Below are positions 38,299 to 46,991 of a DNA stretch of 49,971 nt, piece after piece. The notes beneath the pieces were generated by a model, which did not search any database, was not told where the DNA came from, and was given only the letters and a program-made list of their open reading frames with translations. The first letter of the stretch is position 1. Every line of letters starts with the position of its first letter. This DNA is from Jiangella asiatica. Its GTDB lineage: Bacteria > Actinomycetota > Actinomycetes > Jiangellales > Jiangellaceae. The position numbers and the translations under genes are program-made. The stretch covers positions 1-49,971 of the forward strand of contig NZ_SMKZ01000050.1 of the NCBI RefSeq assembly GCF_004349065.1, written 5' to 3'.

Positions 38299-39087
38299 AT
38301 GAGCGATCCAGATCCCGTGCGGCTGGAGGTCGCCGACGGCGTCGGCACCATCCGGCTGGACCGTCCCCCGATGAACGCCCTCGATGCCTCGATGCAGGAC
38401 GCGCTGCTGGCGGCCGCGACCCAGGCGGGGGAGCGCCGCGACGTGCGCGCCGTCGTCGTCCACGGCGGCGAGAAGGTCTTCGCCGCCGGCGCCGACATCA
38501 AGGAGATGGCCGGCTGGTCCTACACCGACATGGTCGACCGGTCGGTGGCGCTGCAGGCGGCGTTCACCGCGGTCGCGCGCATCCCGAAGCCCACGGTGGC
38601 GGCGGTGACGGGCTACGCGCTGGGCGGCGGCTGCGAGCTGGCGCTCGCCTGCGACCTGCGCTTCGCCGCGGCCGACGCCAAGCTGGGCCAGCCGGAGATC
38701 CTGCTCGGGCTCATCCCGGGCGCCGGCGGCACCCAGCGGCTGTCCCGGCTGGTCGGGCCCTCGCGGGCCAAGGACCTCATCTACACCGGCCGCATGATCG
38801 ACGCGTCCGAGGCCTTCGACATCGGACTGGTCGACCGGGTGGTGGCGGACGCGGCCGGCGTCTACGCCGTCGCGGTGGAGTGGGCGGCGCGGTTCGCGTC
38901 CGGGCCGGCGTACGCGCTGCGCGCGGCCAAGGAGGCCATCGACCGCGGGCTGTCGGCCGACCTCGACACCGGCCTTGAGATCGAGCGGCAGCAGTTCGCC
39001 GGGCTGTTCGCCACCGAGGACCGCACCATCGGGATGCGGTCGTTCATGGAGGACGGGCCCGGCAAGGCCCGCTTCGAAGGACGCTGA
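38299..39087 (+). CDS. Enoyl-CoA hydratase/isomerase
   Basis: 262 residues of crotonase fold. CoA/oxyanion segments are KVFAAGADIKEMAGW and VTGYALGGGCELALACDLRFAA; both catalytic acids of true hydratases are present, Glu113 (GGGCE) and Glu133 (QPEILLGLIPGAGGTQRL). It should hydrate 2-enoyl-CoA in beta-oxidation or branched-chain/short-chain acid breakdown, in the cytoplasm. The leaderless ATG 38299 is chosen from the -10 box. It is followed with zero spacing (TGA-GTG) by a methyltransferase gene, with which it is presumably co-transcribed; no metabolic link between the two is evident. Confidence 0.92.
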   Translation: MSDPDPVRLEVADGVGTIRLDRPPMNALDASMQDALLAAATQAGERRDVRAVVVHGGEKVFAAGADIKEMAGWSYTDMVDRSVALQAAFTAVARIPKPTVAAVTGYALGGGCELALACDLRFAAADAKLGQPEILLGLIPGAGGTQRLSRLVGPSRAKDLIYTGRMIDASEAFDIGLVDRVVADAAGVYAVAVEWAARFASGPAYALRAAKEAIDRGLSADLDTGLEIERQQFAGLFATEDRTIGMRSFMEDGPGKARFEGR

Positions 39088-40056
39088 GTGGGCGGTCGGG
39101 AGGAGCCGGCGGAGGACGGCGGCCGGCCGCCGGCGTCGGCGGAGGACGTCGAGCGGGCCTGGAACGACACCAAGCTCGCCCAGGTGCTCTACCACGACTG
39201 GGAAGCCGGCAGCTACGACGACAAGTGGTCCATCTCGTTCGACGAGCGCTGCATCTCCTACGCCCGTGACCGGTTCAGCGCCGTCGCCGGGACGGACGGC
39301 TGGCCGTACCGCCGGGCCCTGGAAGTCGGCGCCGGCACCGGGTTCTTCTCGCTCAACCTGCGCCAAGCCGGGGTGCTGTCAGACGTCACGGTCACCGACA
39401 TCTCACCCGGCATGGTCGAGGCGGCCCGGCGCAACGCCTCGCAGCTCGGGTTCGAAATCGCCGGTGAGGTCGCCGACGCCGAAGGGCTGCCGTTCGACGA
39501 CGCCAGCTTCGACGTCGTCGTCGGGCACGCCGTCATCCACCACATTCCCGACGTTGAGCTGGCCTTCCGCGAGATGCTGCGGGTGCTGCGGCCCGGCGGC
39601 CGGGTCGTCGTCTGCGGCGAGCCGACGCGCTACGGCGACAAGGTGGCGCGGGCACTGTCGCGAGCCACCTGGTGGGCGACCACACGGGTCACCCGGCTGT
39701 CGGCGCTGTCTGGCTGGGCCCGGCCGCAGGAGGAGCTGGACGCGTCGTCGCGCGCCGCCGCCCTCGAAGCCGTCGTCGACCTGCACACGTTCGACCCGGG
39801 CGAGCTGACCGCGTTGGTCGGACGAGCCGGGTTCGACGACGTCTACGCGGTCACCGAGGAGCTGACGGCGGCGTGGTTCGGCTGGCCGGTGCGCACGTTC
39901 GAGCACGCCGTCAACCCCGAGCGGCTCGGCTGGGGCTGGGCGATGTTCGCGTACAACAGCTGGCTGCGGCTGTCCGCCGCGGACCGCCTGCTCGCCCGCG
40001 TCGTTCCTCGCGAGCTTTTCTACAACCTCTCCGTCAGCGCCGTCCGCCCGGAATGA
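39088..40056 (+). CDS. Class I SAM-dependent methyltransferase
   Basis: 322 residues from GTG 39088 directly after the hydratase stop. SAM motif I is ALEVGAGTGFFSLNLRQAG, motif II DVTVTDISPGMVEAARRNA, then EGLPFDDASFDVVVGHAVIHHIPDVELAFREMLRVLRPGGRVVV, all typical of the UbiE/COQ5-like superfamily. The C-terminal 120 residues (THRVTRLSA-like, ELTALVGRAGFDDVYAVTEELTAAWFGWPVRTFEHAVNPERLGWGW) form a family-specific cap. Substrate unknown; a lipid or polyketide-like small molecule is possible. The stop TGA is the first triplet of dispersed repeat copy D. Confidence 0.85.
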   Translation: MGGREEPAEDGGRPPASAEDVERAWNDTKLAQVLYHDWEAGSYDDKWSISFDERCISYARDRFSAVAGTDGWPYRRALEVGAGTGFFSLNLRQAGVLSDVTVTDISPGMVEAARRNASQLGFEIAGEVADAEGLPFDDASFDVVVGHAVIHHIPDVELAFREMLRVLRPGGRVVVCGEPTRYGDKVARALSRATWWATTRVTRLSALSGWARPQEELDASSRAAALEAVVDLHTFDPGELTALVGRAGFDDVYAVTEELTAAWFGWPVRTFEHAVNPERLGWGWAMFAYNSWLRLSAADRLLARVVPRELFYNLSVSAVRPE

Positions 40057-40130
40057 TCACGTTCAGCACGAGATCTCGTGTCGCACCATGCTCGTAGGCC
40101 TGGTGATGCGCGGGAACGCCTGGTGATGTG
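40054..40130 (+). repeat. Dispersed palindromic repeat, copy D
   Basis: It begins at the methyltransferase stop with TGATCACGTTCAGC, followed by the perfect 14-bp palindrome CACGAGATCTCGTG (40067-40080), the inner element CACCATGC...GGCCTGGTG (40084-40105) and GAACGCCTGGTGATGTG. The hairpins probably end transcription from both sides, because the GNAT gene converges here. Confidence 0.75.
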
Positions 40131-40151
40131 TCCGGTGCTGTCGCGACGGCG

Positions 40152-40721
40152 TCAGGCCGCAGCGGTCCTGCCGAGCTCGGCGGGCAGCCGGGCCGGTGCC
40201 GGGCGCAGCGGCAGCCGGGTCGCGTCGTAGCCGGCCGCCTGCTCGATGTCGACGGCGCCCAGGCGGGAGAGTGCGCGGCGGAACCAGCCGTCGCCGGGCA
40301 GGCAGGCGGCGTACACCTCGCCGTAGCCGACCAGGCGCGCCATCGCGACCAGGTGGTGCAGCAGGATCGTGCCGAGCCCGCGCCCCTGCCAGGCGTCCTC
40401 GACGAGGACGGCGAGCTCGCCGGCGTCGTAGGCGTCGCGGCCGAGGTTGGCCAGCGCGACGATCGCGTGGTTGGGTGCCTCGGCCACCAGCGCGATGTCC
40501 GTGCCGAGGAGCTGCGAGAGGAACCGACCGGTCATGGGCGGGACGGAGTGATAGCGGTGGTGCACGGTCTCGGTGGAGCAGCGCACGTGCATCGCGCTGA
40601 CGTCACCGGCGTCGCGCGGCAGTGTGGTGCGGATGGTGACCGCTCGCTTGTCGCGGAGCGCGGTGGTGACGCCCGAGCCGGCGAACAGGTGGGCCGAATC
40701 GGCGAGTCGCGTCGTCTTCAT
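40152..40721 (-). CDS. GNAT-family N-acetyltransferase
   Basis: 189 residues from ATG 40721, with GGAG nine bases ahead. The N-terminal half (TALRDKRAVTIRTTLPRDAGDVSAMHVRCSTETVHHRY) and the acetyl-CoA binding segment GELAVLVEDAWQGRGLGTILLHHLVAMARLVGYGEVYA (Q-x-x-G-x-G as QGRGLG) mark the GNAT fold; the rest ends in a short Pro/Ala-rich tail. Similar domains serve as regulatory acetyltransferase modules (for example in Pat-type lysine acetyltransferases), but no nucleotide-binding regulatory domain is attached here. Substrate unknown. Convergent with the methyltransferase gene. Confidence 0.82.
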   Translation of the reverse strand: MKTTRLADSAHLFAGSGVTTALRDKRAVTIRTTLPRDAGDVSAMHVRCSTETVHHRYHSVPPMTGRFLSQLLGTDIALVAEAPNHAIVALANLGRDAYDAGELAVLVEDAWQGRGLGTILLHHLVAMARLVGYGEVYAACLPGDGWFRRALSRLGAVDIEQAAGYDATRLPLRPAPARLPAELGRTAAA

Positions 40722-40800
40722 GGGCACCAGGCTCCGCCGGGACTGTTTCCGCGTGATCTCGTGCCCGTAACGGGCCGATCAGCGCCTCGGGCCGATGCCT

Positions 40801-40806
40801 TACGGT
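40801..40806 (+). promoter_or_regulatory. -10 box of leaderless acyltransferase gene
   Basis: TACGGT ends 8 bases before GTG 40814. It therefore favours GTG 40814 over the in-frame GTG 40805, which would start inside the spacer. Confidence 0.5.
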
Positions 40807-40813
40807 GGCGGCT

Positions 40814-41446
40814 GTGTTCGGCCGACGTCGCGACCCCCGCCAGGTGCGTTACGTCACGCCCGCGCACCTGCGCTGGGTGATCCGGCACCGGGCCTGGACG
40901 CCGTGGTATCTGGTCCGCTACGCGCGGCTGGCGCGGCTGCGGCTGCTGCATCCCGAGGTGGTCACCGAGGGCATGGTGTTCCTGGGGCGACGGGTCACGG
41001 TCATGGGCCGCCCGGGGTACGGCCGCGTGGTGCTGGGCCGATGGGTACACGTCGGCGACCAGACGCGGCTGTGCGCACACGAGGGGACGCTGCGGGTCGG
41101 CGACAAGGTGGTGTTCGGCCGCGACTCCACCGTCACCTGCTACCTCGACGTCGAGATCGGCGCGCGCACTCTGATAGCCGACTGGGTGTACGTCACCGAC
41201 TTCGACCACCGATTCGACGACCTCACGGCGGCCATCAAGGATCAGGGAATCGTCAAGGAGCCGGTGCGCATCGGTCCGGACTGCTGGCTGGGCGTCAAGG
41301 TGAGCGTGCTGCGCGGCACCGTCGTGGGACGCGGCTGCGTGCTCGCGGCGCATGCCGTCGTCCGCGGCGAGCTGCCGGACTCCGTCGTCGCCGGTGGTGT
41401 TCCGGCACGAATACTGAAACGTCGGATGCCTGGCTCGGGTACCTAG
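40814..41446 (+). CDS. Hexapeptide-repeat (left-handed beta-helix) acyltransferase
   Basis: 210 residues from leaderless GTG 40814 (MFGRRRDPRQVRYVTPAHLRWV). A basic, partly amphipathic N-terminus (PWYLVRYARLARLRLLHPEV) precedes stacked hexapeptides: VVLGRWVHVGDQTRLCAHEG, LRVGDKVVFGRDSTVTCYLDVEIGARTLIADWVYVTDFDHRF, VRIGPDCWLGVKVSVLRGTVVGRGCVLAAHAVVRGELPDSVVAGGVPARILKRR. This is the maltose/galactoside-O-acetyltransferase type (NodL/LacA-like), with the probable catalytic His in DFDHRF. It should acylate a sugar, perhaps in cell-surface glycan assembly. It stands alone; the low-GC upstream region of the surface-protein genes follows. Confidence 0.85.
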   Translation: MFGRRRDPRQVRYVTPAHLRWVIRHRAWTPWYLVRYARLARLRLLHPEVVTEGMVFLGRRVTVMGRPGYGRVVLGRWVHVGDQTRLCAHEGTLRVGDKVVFGRDSTVTCYLDVEIGARTLIADWVYVTDFDHRFDDLTAAIKDQGIVKEPVRIGPDCWLGVKVSVLRGTVVGRGCVLAAHAVVRGELPDSVVAGGVPARILKRRMPGSGT

Positions 41447-41559
41447 CCTCTTTTACCTGAAAAGGTCTCCACAGATTGTCCGAATGGAGTCAATGGCGCC
41501 GCGCGTTCTATCGCGCTGTGCCGGAATCGCGACCTATCACGGACTTCGATTGCATTTCG

Positions 41560-41573
41560 CTTGGGTACCCAAG
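41560..41573. promoter_or_regulatory. Palindromic operator candidate upstream of surface protein 1
   Basis: CTTGGGTACCCAAG is a perfect 14-bp palindrome in the low-GC region 41447-41721, 148 bp before the start. A TTGCAT -35-like box lies just upstream (41550-41555) and TAAATAATTC-type -10 candidates just downstream, so a bound protein would block the promoter. Confidence 0.45.
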
Positions 41574-41721
41574 TAAATAATTCAATTCTCTAGGTCAAGC
41601 GGTTAGTCATGTGCGTAGCATCGCACCCGTCCGCAATCACCCTCACATCTCGCGCGGGACGACATCCTGGCGATCTGCCAGGTAGCGCGAAACGGCACAT
41701 CCCCTACAAGAGGAGAAGGGC

Positions 41722-43809
41722 ATGGCAGACACGGCAGCACATCGCCGTCGGCGCCGAGTAGCGGGTTCGCTTCTTGCCGCCGGGCTGGCTCCGATCATCG
41801 CAGTCGGCGCGTGGTTGATCCCCGCCTCGGCGGCAGAAGGTGACGAATCCCGCGCGGCGGCGCGCTTCGTCGACGGGGAGGTGCTGGGGATCGACCTCGA
41901 CACCGTCGCCGAACTGGCCGGCGTCGAGGTGGAGAACCTCGGCACGCCGGAGCCCGTCACCGACGCCAACCCGCTGGACCTGACCGCGCTCGGCGCGATC
42001 AACGTCGAGATCCCCGGTGGCGTCCAGCTCCCGCTGAGCGACGTCCTGCAGCTGGGTGCGGTGAACCAGTGGGCCTCCGCCGAGGACGGCGGCGCATCTC
42101 ACGCCGCGACCGGCGCGGTGGCCGACAACGGCGGCGTCGGGACCGGGGCCGAGGCAGGCTTCCCCGGCAACGCGACGTTCAACCTCACTGACCTGGTCGG
42201 CGAGGCGCTGACCGATCTGATCGCCGACCTCCAGCTGGAGCTCGGCGCCATCTCTTCCGAGGCGCACCTCGCGGCGACCGACAGCGCGTTCGAGGTGACC
42301 CGCGACTACGAGATCGCCGGCGGCCAGCTGCGGCTCACCGTCCCGCTGCTCGCCGACCTCGGACCGCAGATCGAGGACCTCGTCGGCACCGTCGACGAGA
42401 CCGTCAACGGCCTGGTCGGGCCCGAAGGCGCGGTCACCGGCGCGGTCCAGACGCTGGACTCGCTGCTCAGCCTGCTCGAGGTGATCGGCGCCGAGGAAGT
42501 CACCGTCGCCACGACCCTGGAGGCCGACCTGCAGGGCGCGGTGCAAGAGTTCCTCGCCACCCCGCTCGGCGAAGGCACCGGCGTCGAGCTCAACCTCGCC
42601 GAGGGCACGCTGGTCATCGACCTGGACACGCTGCTCGGCGGCCTGAACGACCAGGCGCCCAACACGCAGGTGCTGAGCAACGCCGTCGTCGACCAGCTCG
42701 CCACCACGATCGGCCAGCTGCTCGACACGCTGGTCCAGGACCTGGTGACGACGATCGAGAGCGCGCTGCAGTCGGCGACGCTCAACCTCACGATCCAGGC
42801 GACGGTGACCGACCCGCTGCTGGGCGTCGAGCTCGGCACGCTGGACCTGACGCTCAACGACACGCTCGGCAACATCATCGCCGGCGAGGCGGAGATCGTC
42901 GACAACAGCTCCGGCGTCGTGCCTGCCCTGATCGCGCCGCTCCTCGCGCCACTGCTGGAGACGCTGATCGACACGGTCGGCGGCGTGCTCGACGAGACCC
43001 TGTTCGGTGAGGCCGGCGCGGTCGCGACCCTGGGCGAGACCGCGGCCGGCCTGGTGGGCGGCTTGACCGATGCACTGACGCCGGTCGGGGAGCTGTTGGC
43101 GTCGATCCTGTCGATCAAGCTCAACGTCCAGCCGGACCAGCCCGACGCGCCCGTCGGTGAGTCGGCCGCCCGCGCCAGCGACGGCCCGTACAGCGTGGCC
43201 GCGATCGAGGTCGCCGTGCTGCCGGACTCGCCGGCCGCGGTCCTCACCCTCGCGCAGTCGACGGTCGGCCCTAACACCGCTGGTGACGATGGCACTGAGG
43301 TGGACGGGACCGAGGTGGACGGCACTGAGGTGGACGGCACTGAGGTGGACGGCACTGAGGTGGACGGCACTGAGGTGGACGGCACTGAGGTGGACGGCAC
43401 TGAGGTGGACGGCACTGAGGTGGACGGCACTGAGGTGGACGGGACCGAGGTGGACGGCACTGAGGTGGACGGCACTGAGGTGGACGGGACCGAGGTGGAC
43501 GGCACCGAGGTGGACGGGACCGAGGTGGACGGGACCGAGGTGGACGGGACCGAGGTGGACGGGACCGAGGTGGACGGGACCGAGGTGGACGGGACCGAGG
43601 TGGACGGGACCGAGGTGGACGGGACCGAGGTGGACGGGACCGAGGTGGACGGGACCGAGGTGGACGGGACCGAGGTGGACGGGACCGAGGTGGACGGGAC
43701 CGAGGTGGACGGGACCGAGGTGGACGGCACCGAGACCGACGGCGTCGAAACCGACGGTGTGGAGGTCGGCGGAGAGATCCCGCGGCCGGACGCACGGGCC
43801 GGCCGATGA
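41722..43809 (+). CDS. Choice-of-anchor-G surface protein 1 with TEVDG stalk; sortase anchor out of frame
   Basis: 695 residues from ATG 41722 (AGAGGAGAAGGG ahead). Signal peptide ([25 protein letters not shown]), then the choice-of-anchor-G head ([79 protein letters not shown]), a paralogue-specific helical insert of about 180 residues rich in Leu/Asp (about 220-400), and 29 TEVDG repeats. As written the protein ends [13 protein letters not shown]. The LPxTG anchor follows in shifted frames to 43970, so the intact protein would be about 749 residues. It is an exported, wall-linked protein whose stalk holds the head away from the wall. Confidence 0.85.
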   Translation: MADTAAHRRRRRVAGSLLAAGLAPIIAVGAWLIPASAAEGDESRAAARFVDGEVLGIDLDTVAELAGVEVENLGTPEPVTDANPLDLTALGAINVEIPGGVQLPLSDVLQLGAVNQWASAEDGGASHAATGAVADNGGVGTGAEAGFPGNATFNLTDLVGEALTDLIADLQLELGAISSEAHLAATDSAFEVTRDYEIAGGQLRLTVPLLADLGPQIEDLVGTVDETVNGLVGPEGAVTGAVQTLDSLLSLLEVIGAEEVTVATTLEADLQGAVQEFLATPLGEGTGVELNLAEGTLVIDLDTLLGGLNDQAPNTQVLSNAVVDQLATTIGQLLDTLVQDLVTTIESALQSATLNLTIQATVTDPLLGVELGTLDLTLNDTLGNIIAGEAEIVDNSSGVVPALIAPLLAPLLETLIDTVGGVLDETLFGEAGAVATLGETAAGLVGGLTDALTPVGELLASILSIKLNVQPDQPDAPVGESAARASDGPYSVAAIEVAVLPDSPAAVLTLAQSTVGPNTAGDDGTEVDGTEVDGTEVDGTEVDGTEVDGTEVDGTEVDGTEVDGTEVDGTEVDGTEVDGTEVDGTEVDGTEVDGTEVDGTEVDGTEVDGTEVDGTEVDGTEVDGTEVDGTEVDGTEVDGTEVDGTEVDGTEVDGTEVDGTEVDGTEVDGTETDGVETDGVEVGGEIPRPDARAGR
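43291..43725 (+). repeat. 29 tandem copies of a 15-bp repeat (GTEVD units)
   Basis: Each unit is GGnACnGAGGTGGAC. Copies 3-10 all read GGCACT and copies 16-29 all read GGGACC; copy 15 is the hybrid GGCACC. These uniform blocks point to recent expansion by slippage or unequal exchange. One diverged unit (GTETD) follows. Expect length variation between strains and misassembly. Confidence 0.97.
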
Positions 43810-43970
43810 CGATCCGGACGCCTCGGACGACCGCGCGAGGGATGGCGAGACGCTTCCCGATACCGGCGGCGACTCCAACCAGCTGATCATCCTCGGGCTC
43901 GGCAATGATGCTCGCCGGCGGCATCGCGGCCTACGCCGTGAGCCGCAAGGGCGGAGTGAACCAGGGCTGA
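43802..43970 (+). pseudogene. Displaced LPDTG sortase anchor of surface protein 1
   Basis: In a frame shifted by +1 after about 43800 the sequence reads [22 protein letters not shown], then GDSNQLIILGLG; after a second +1 shift at 43904/43905 it reads MMLAGGIAAYAVSRKGGVNQG and stops at 43970. This is a complete sorting signal (LPxTG, hydrophobic span, basic tail), close to that of paralogue 2 (LPDTGAGSSQLLILGLGLMLAGGIAAYAVTRRR). Both extra bases are in short homopolymers (GGG and AA), so sequencing error is possible; otherwise the protein is secreted unanchored. Confidence 0.8.
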
Positions 43971-43980
43971 TCCAAGGCTC

Positions 43981-44027
43981 TGCCGGCGGCCGCGCATCCG
44001 TCATCGGGTGAGCGGTCGCCGGCATTG
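43981..44027 (+). terminator. Hairpin after surface protein 1
   Basis: TGCCGGCGGCCGC (43981-43993) pairs with GCGGTCGCCGGCA (44012-44024), 13 bp with one G-T pair, followed by TTGTT. It lies 10 bp after the restored stop at 43970, which supports 43970 as the ancestral gene end. Confidence 0.7.
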
Positions 44028-44538
44028 TTCGCTGGCACCCGCAGGAATGCATGCTTACCCTGCGCTGGCTATCACCCGAATGGCTGAACTGTCATCCGCT
44101 CAATGTCGCGACGGCATCGACATAGGGCCGAAAAATACGTCGCCGCAAAGGCTCGCGCGTGTCGTGCCAACGTAACAATTCGGTCACGAGAAGTGACCGC
44201 ACGGTTTAGACCAGTGGTTCTGGCCCGTACCGGCGCGAGGTCACCTTTGTCCAGATTTGTCGAGCGAAGGACGCCCACCTATCTCCCTATATGCCCGAAA
44301 TGCGCCACCTGAGCTGTCCGACCCCTTCGACACTGTTTGCGATAAAGGGTTGGTAGAGGCGTTTCGAGGCTTAGTGACCGGGCCGCGATGAATGGGCGGT
44401 GGATGGCGTCGGGGCCAAATTCACCAAGTACGAGACACGTCCTCGGAGCGGTTGTAGGTTCATGATCACGCTCCGCGGGCCAAGGCACATCTGATGGCTG
44501 CGGAGGAGCCCGCCATGTAAATGCCAAGAGGAGAAGGC
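44028..44538. other. Long upstream region of surface protein 2, no gene seen
   Basis: About 510 bp without a supportable gene. It holds a 7-bp inverted repeat CGGTCAC-gagaa-GTGACCG (44181-44199) and CGGAGCG...CGCTCCG (44444-44475), either of which could be an operator or leader hairpin. GC is lower than in neighbouring genes at about 44120-44180. Confidence 0.5.
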
Positions 44539-46068
44539 ATGCCTGCAACACCTGTATTGCGCCGGCGTCGTGCAGCGACAACGCTGCTCGTAGCCGGACT
44601 CGCCCCCGTCTTCGCTGTGGGCGCGTGGCTGACGCCCGCCGCAGCGGCCGAGGGTGACGAATCGCGCTCTGGTGCGCGGTTCCTGGACGGCGTTGTCCTG
44701 GGCACCGACCTGGACGAGATCGCCGAGCTGGCCGGTGTCGAGGTGGAGAACCTCGGTGAGTCCGCACCGGTCACGGAGGCCAACCCGCTGGATGTCACGC
44801 TGCTCGACTCGATCAACGTCAACGTCGAGGGCGGTGTTCAGCTCCCGCTGAGCGACATCATCAAGCTCGGTGCGGTCAACCAGTGGGCCACTGCTGAGGA
44901 CGGCGCCACGTCGCACGCGGCCACCGGCGCCGTCGCCGACAACGGTGGAGTCGGGACCGGCGTCGACGCCGACTTCCCGGGCAACGCCACGTTCGACCTG
45001 ACCGACTTGCTCGGCGATGGGGTCACGGACACCATCGCCGACGTCGAGCTCGAGCTCGGCGCGGTGTCGTCCGAGGCGCACCTGCAGCCGGCCGGCGACG
45101 ACTTCGAGGTCACCCGTGACTACGAGATCGCCGGTGGCAAGCTGACCGTGACGGTCCCGCTGCTCGAGGGCCTGGACCTCACCCTGGGCGACGACGCCGC
45201 CGTCTGGATCGAGGACGGCGCCGTCGTCATCGACCTGAGCGCGCTGTTCGAGAGCCTGAACGACCTGCCGCCGAACACGGAGCTGATCGGCGAGGGCCTG
45301 TTCGACATCCTCGACTCCGTGCTCACCGAGCTGCTCGGTGACGTGGGTGGCGAGGTGGGCGACCTGCTGGGTGACCTGGGTGTCGACGGTCTCGTCGACG
45401 ACCTGAGCTCGGCGCTGGCCGACCTGCTGTCGGTCAAGGTCAACGTCCAGCCGGACCAGGCCGACGCCTCCGCGGCAACGCCGGCCGTCGCTCGCAACGC
45501 CAACGACGTGCAGGCCGCTTCCACGTCCGAGACCTACAGCGTCGCGGCCGTGCAGGTCACCGTCCTGGGTGGCCTGGACAACGGCGGCGTCGAGGTGACG
45601 CTGGCCGAGTCGCACGTCGGCCCGAACACGGCCGACGACGGCGAGGAGACCGAGGTCGACGGCACCGAGACCGAGGTCGACGGCACTGAGGTCGACGGGA
45701 CCGAGGTCGACGGCACTGAGGTCGACGGCACTGAGGTCGACGGCACTGAGGTCGACGGCACCGAGGTCGACGGCACTGAGGTCGACGGGACCGAGGTCGA
45801 CGGCACTGAGGTCGACGGCACCGAGGTCGACGGCACTGAGGTCGACGGGACCGAGGTCGACGGCACTGAGGTCGACGGCACCGAGACCGAGGTCGACGGC
45901 ACCGAGACGGACGGCGAGGCTGACGCCGGGGGCACGGACGACGGCGGCGAGCTGCCCGACACCGGTGCCGGCTCGAGCCAGCTGCTGATCCTGGGCCTGG
46001 GCCTGATGCTCGCCGGTGGGATCGCGGCGTACGCCGTGACCCGTCGTCGTGGCCTCGTGCAGGAGTAA
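44539..46068 (+). CDS. Choice-of-anchor-G surface protein 2, LPxTG-anchored, TEVDG stalk
   Basis: 509 residues from ATG 44539; AGAGGAGA five bases ahead is almost identical to the leader of paralogue 1, and decides against the earlier ATG 44521. Signal peptide (TTLLVAGLAPVFAVGAWLTPAAA), head domain ([88 protein letters not shown]), 16 EVDG repeats, then the intact sorting signal LPDTG, a hydrophobic span and RRR. It should be linked to the cell wall by sortase. It lacks the ~180-residue helical insert of paralogue 1. No sortase gene is in the window. A strong terminator follows. Confidence 0.92.
   Translation: MPATPVLRRRRAATTLLVAGLAPVFAVGAWLTPAAAAEGDESRSGARFLDGVVLGTDLDEIAELAGVEVENLGESAPVTEANPLDVTLLDSINVNVEGGVQLPLSDIIKLGAVNQWATAEDGATSHAATGAVADNGGVGTGVDADFPGNATFDLTDLLGDGVTDTIADVELELGAVSSEAHLQPAGDDFEVTRDYEIAGGKLTVTVPLLEGLDLTLGDDAAVWIEDGAVVIDLSALFESLNDLPPNTELIGEGLFDILDSVLTELLGDVGGEVGDLLGDLGVDGLVDDLSSALADLLSVKVNVQPDQADASAATPAVARNANDVQAASTSETYSVAAVQVTVLGGLDNGGVEVTLAESHVGPNTADDGEETEVDGTETEVDGTEVDGTEVDGTEVDGTEVDGTEVDGTEVDGTEVDGTEVDGTEVDGTEVDGTEVDGTEVDGTEVDGTETEVDGTETDGEADAGGTDDGGELPDTGAGSSQLLILGLGLMLAGGIAAYAVTRRRGLVQE
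45649..45900 (+). repeat. 16 EVDG repeats in surface protein 2
   Basis: Units ACnGAGGTCGACGG; three of the 16 are preceded or spaced by an extra TE. Valine is always GTC here but GTG in paralogue 1, so the two arrays expanded separately from their ancestors. Confidence 0.95.
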
Positions 46069-46081
46069 CAACGCATAACGC

Positions 46082-46138
46082 CCGATCACCGGTGGGTCCG
46101 CGTCCATGCCAGGGCGCGGACCCACCGGATCGGCGTTT
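46082..46138 (+). terminator. Strong hairpin after surface protein 2
   Basis: CCGGTGGGTCCGCG (46089-46102) pairs perfectly with CGCGGACCCACCGG (46115-46128), extended by CCGAT/ATCGG, then CGTTT. It separates the surface-protein genes from the DUF5819/HTTM genes. Confidence 0.85.
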
Positions 46139-46247
46139 CCGGATCACGGCCGCACAGCGGCCCCAGAGCACGACCAACGCACCGGTCGGTCAGGCGGTCG
46201 GCCGGGCACCGAGCACGAGAGTGCACGTACGACGAGGGCAGGGCACG

Positions 46248-46991
46248 ATGCAGGACACACGGCCGGACAACCAGCGCCCGGTGTGGATCAAGGTCGTCGC
46301 CGGGATGCTGGGCGGGTTGCTGTGCGCCCATCTGCTGGCGACGGCGGTGTTCGTCGGTCCGGCGAACGCGGCCAAGGAGACGCTTGGCGCGTCGCTCACC
46401 GACTACATGGAGCCGTACTTCCAGCAGGAGTGGAGCCTCTTCGCGCCCACGCCCATCAGCGTCGGGTACTCGCTGCACGTCCGCGGCTGGTACGACGCGG
46501 AGACCCCGACCGACTGGGTCGACGTGACCGAGGTCGAGGTCGAGGGCAACATCCTGCACAGCCTGGCGCCGTCGCGCGCGGGCATCGTCACGCGTCGGCT
46601 GGCCGGCAACATGCGCAAGCAGTACAACGACCTCACCGTCGAGGAACGCGCCGTGCTCGCCGGCGACTACCACGAGAACGCTTGGCCTCGCATGGAGGAG
46701 GCGATGCTCGCGGCCGACGAGCACAGCTCCGACGCGCGCATCTCCTACGTGCTGCGGCTCGACCGCGCTATGGCCGCCTACGCGACGCAGTTCGCCTGGG
46801 CCTGGTGGGGTCGCGACGCCGGCATCGAGTACGTGGAGTTCCAGATCGTCGAGACCCGCGCCCCGCGGTTCGACGAGCGTGACTCCGACCCGTCGGTCAC
46901 CACCCGCGAGTTCGGGCGCCGGCCGCTGTACCAGTACGAGGGCCAGGACTCCGAGGCTTTCGCCGAGGCGATCGAGAGGTTCCGTTCGTGA
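46248..46991 (+). CDS. DUF5819-family membrane-anchored protein 1
   Basis: 247 residues from ATG 46248 (GAGGG ahead). One N-terminal membrane helix (IKVVAGMLGGLLCAHLLATAVFVGPA), then an extracytoplasmic domain starting YMEPYFQQEWSLFAPTPISVGYSLHVRGWY, the DUF5819 signature, with conserved S-L-A-P-S-R-A-G and a C-terminal EFGRRPLYQYEGQDSEAFAEAIERF. Its stop overlaps the HTTM gene (GTGA), so the two are translated together. Function unknown. As HTTM proteins lack the large lumenal domain of eukaryotic gamma-carboxylase, this protein may supply the outside part of a two-protein enzyme (inference). Confidence 0.85.
   Translation: MQDTRPDNQRPVWIKVVAGMLGGLLCAHLLATAVFVGPANAAKETLGASLTDYMEPYFQQEWSLFAPTPISVGYSLHVRGWYDAETPTDWVDVTEVEVEGNILHSLAPSRAGIVTRRLAGNMRKQYNDLTVEERAVLAGDYHENAWPRMEEAMLAADEHSSDARISYVLRLDRAMAAYATQFAWAWWGRDAGIEYVEFQIVETRAPRFDERDSDPSVTTREFGRRPLYQYEGQDSEAFAEAIERFRS

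Noticed and set aside
42306-43730. Minus-strand frame encoding a long Ser-Thr-Ser-Val-Pro repeat protein
   Set aside because: It is the antisense reading of the TEVDG array; a 15-bp repeat leaves several frames open. Signal peptide, SD and sorting signal exist only on the plus strand.
41704-44052. Minus-strand frame of 782 codons with a VHLGP repeat
   Set aside because: Another shadow of the same 15-bp array, without start signals or recognisable domains.
44103-44312. 69-codon open frame in the leader of surface protein 2
   Set aside because: No SD, Arg-rich random-looking composition, and it covers possible regulatory hairpins.
43291-45900. CRISPR array
   Set aside because: The 15-bp direct repeats are contiguous without spacers, in frame and translated; no cas genes are present.
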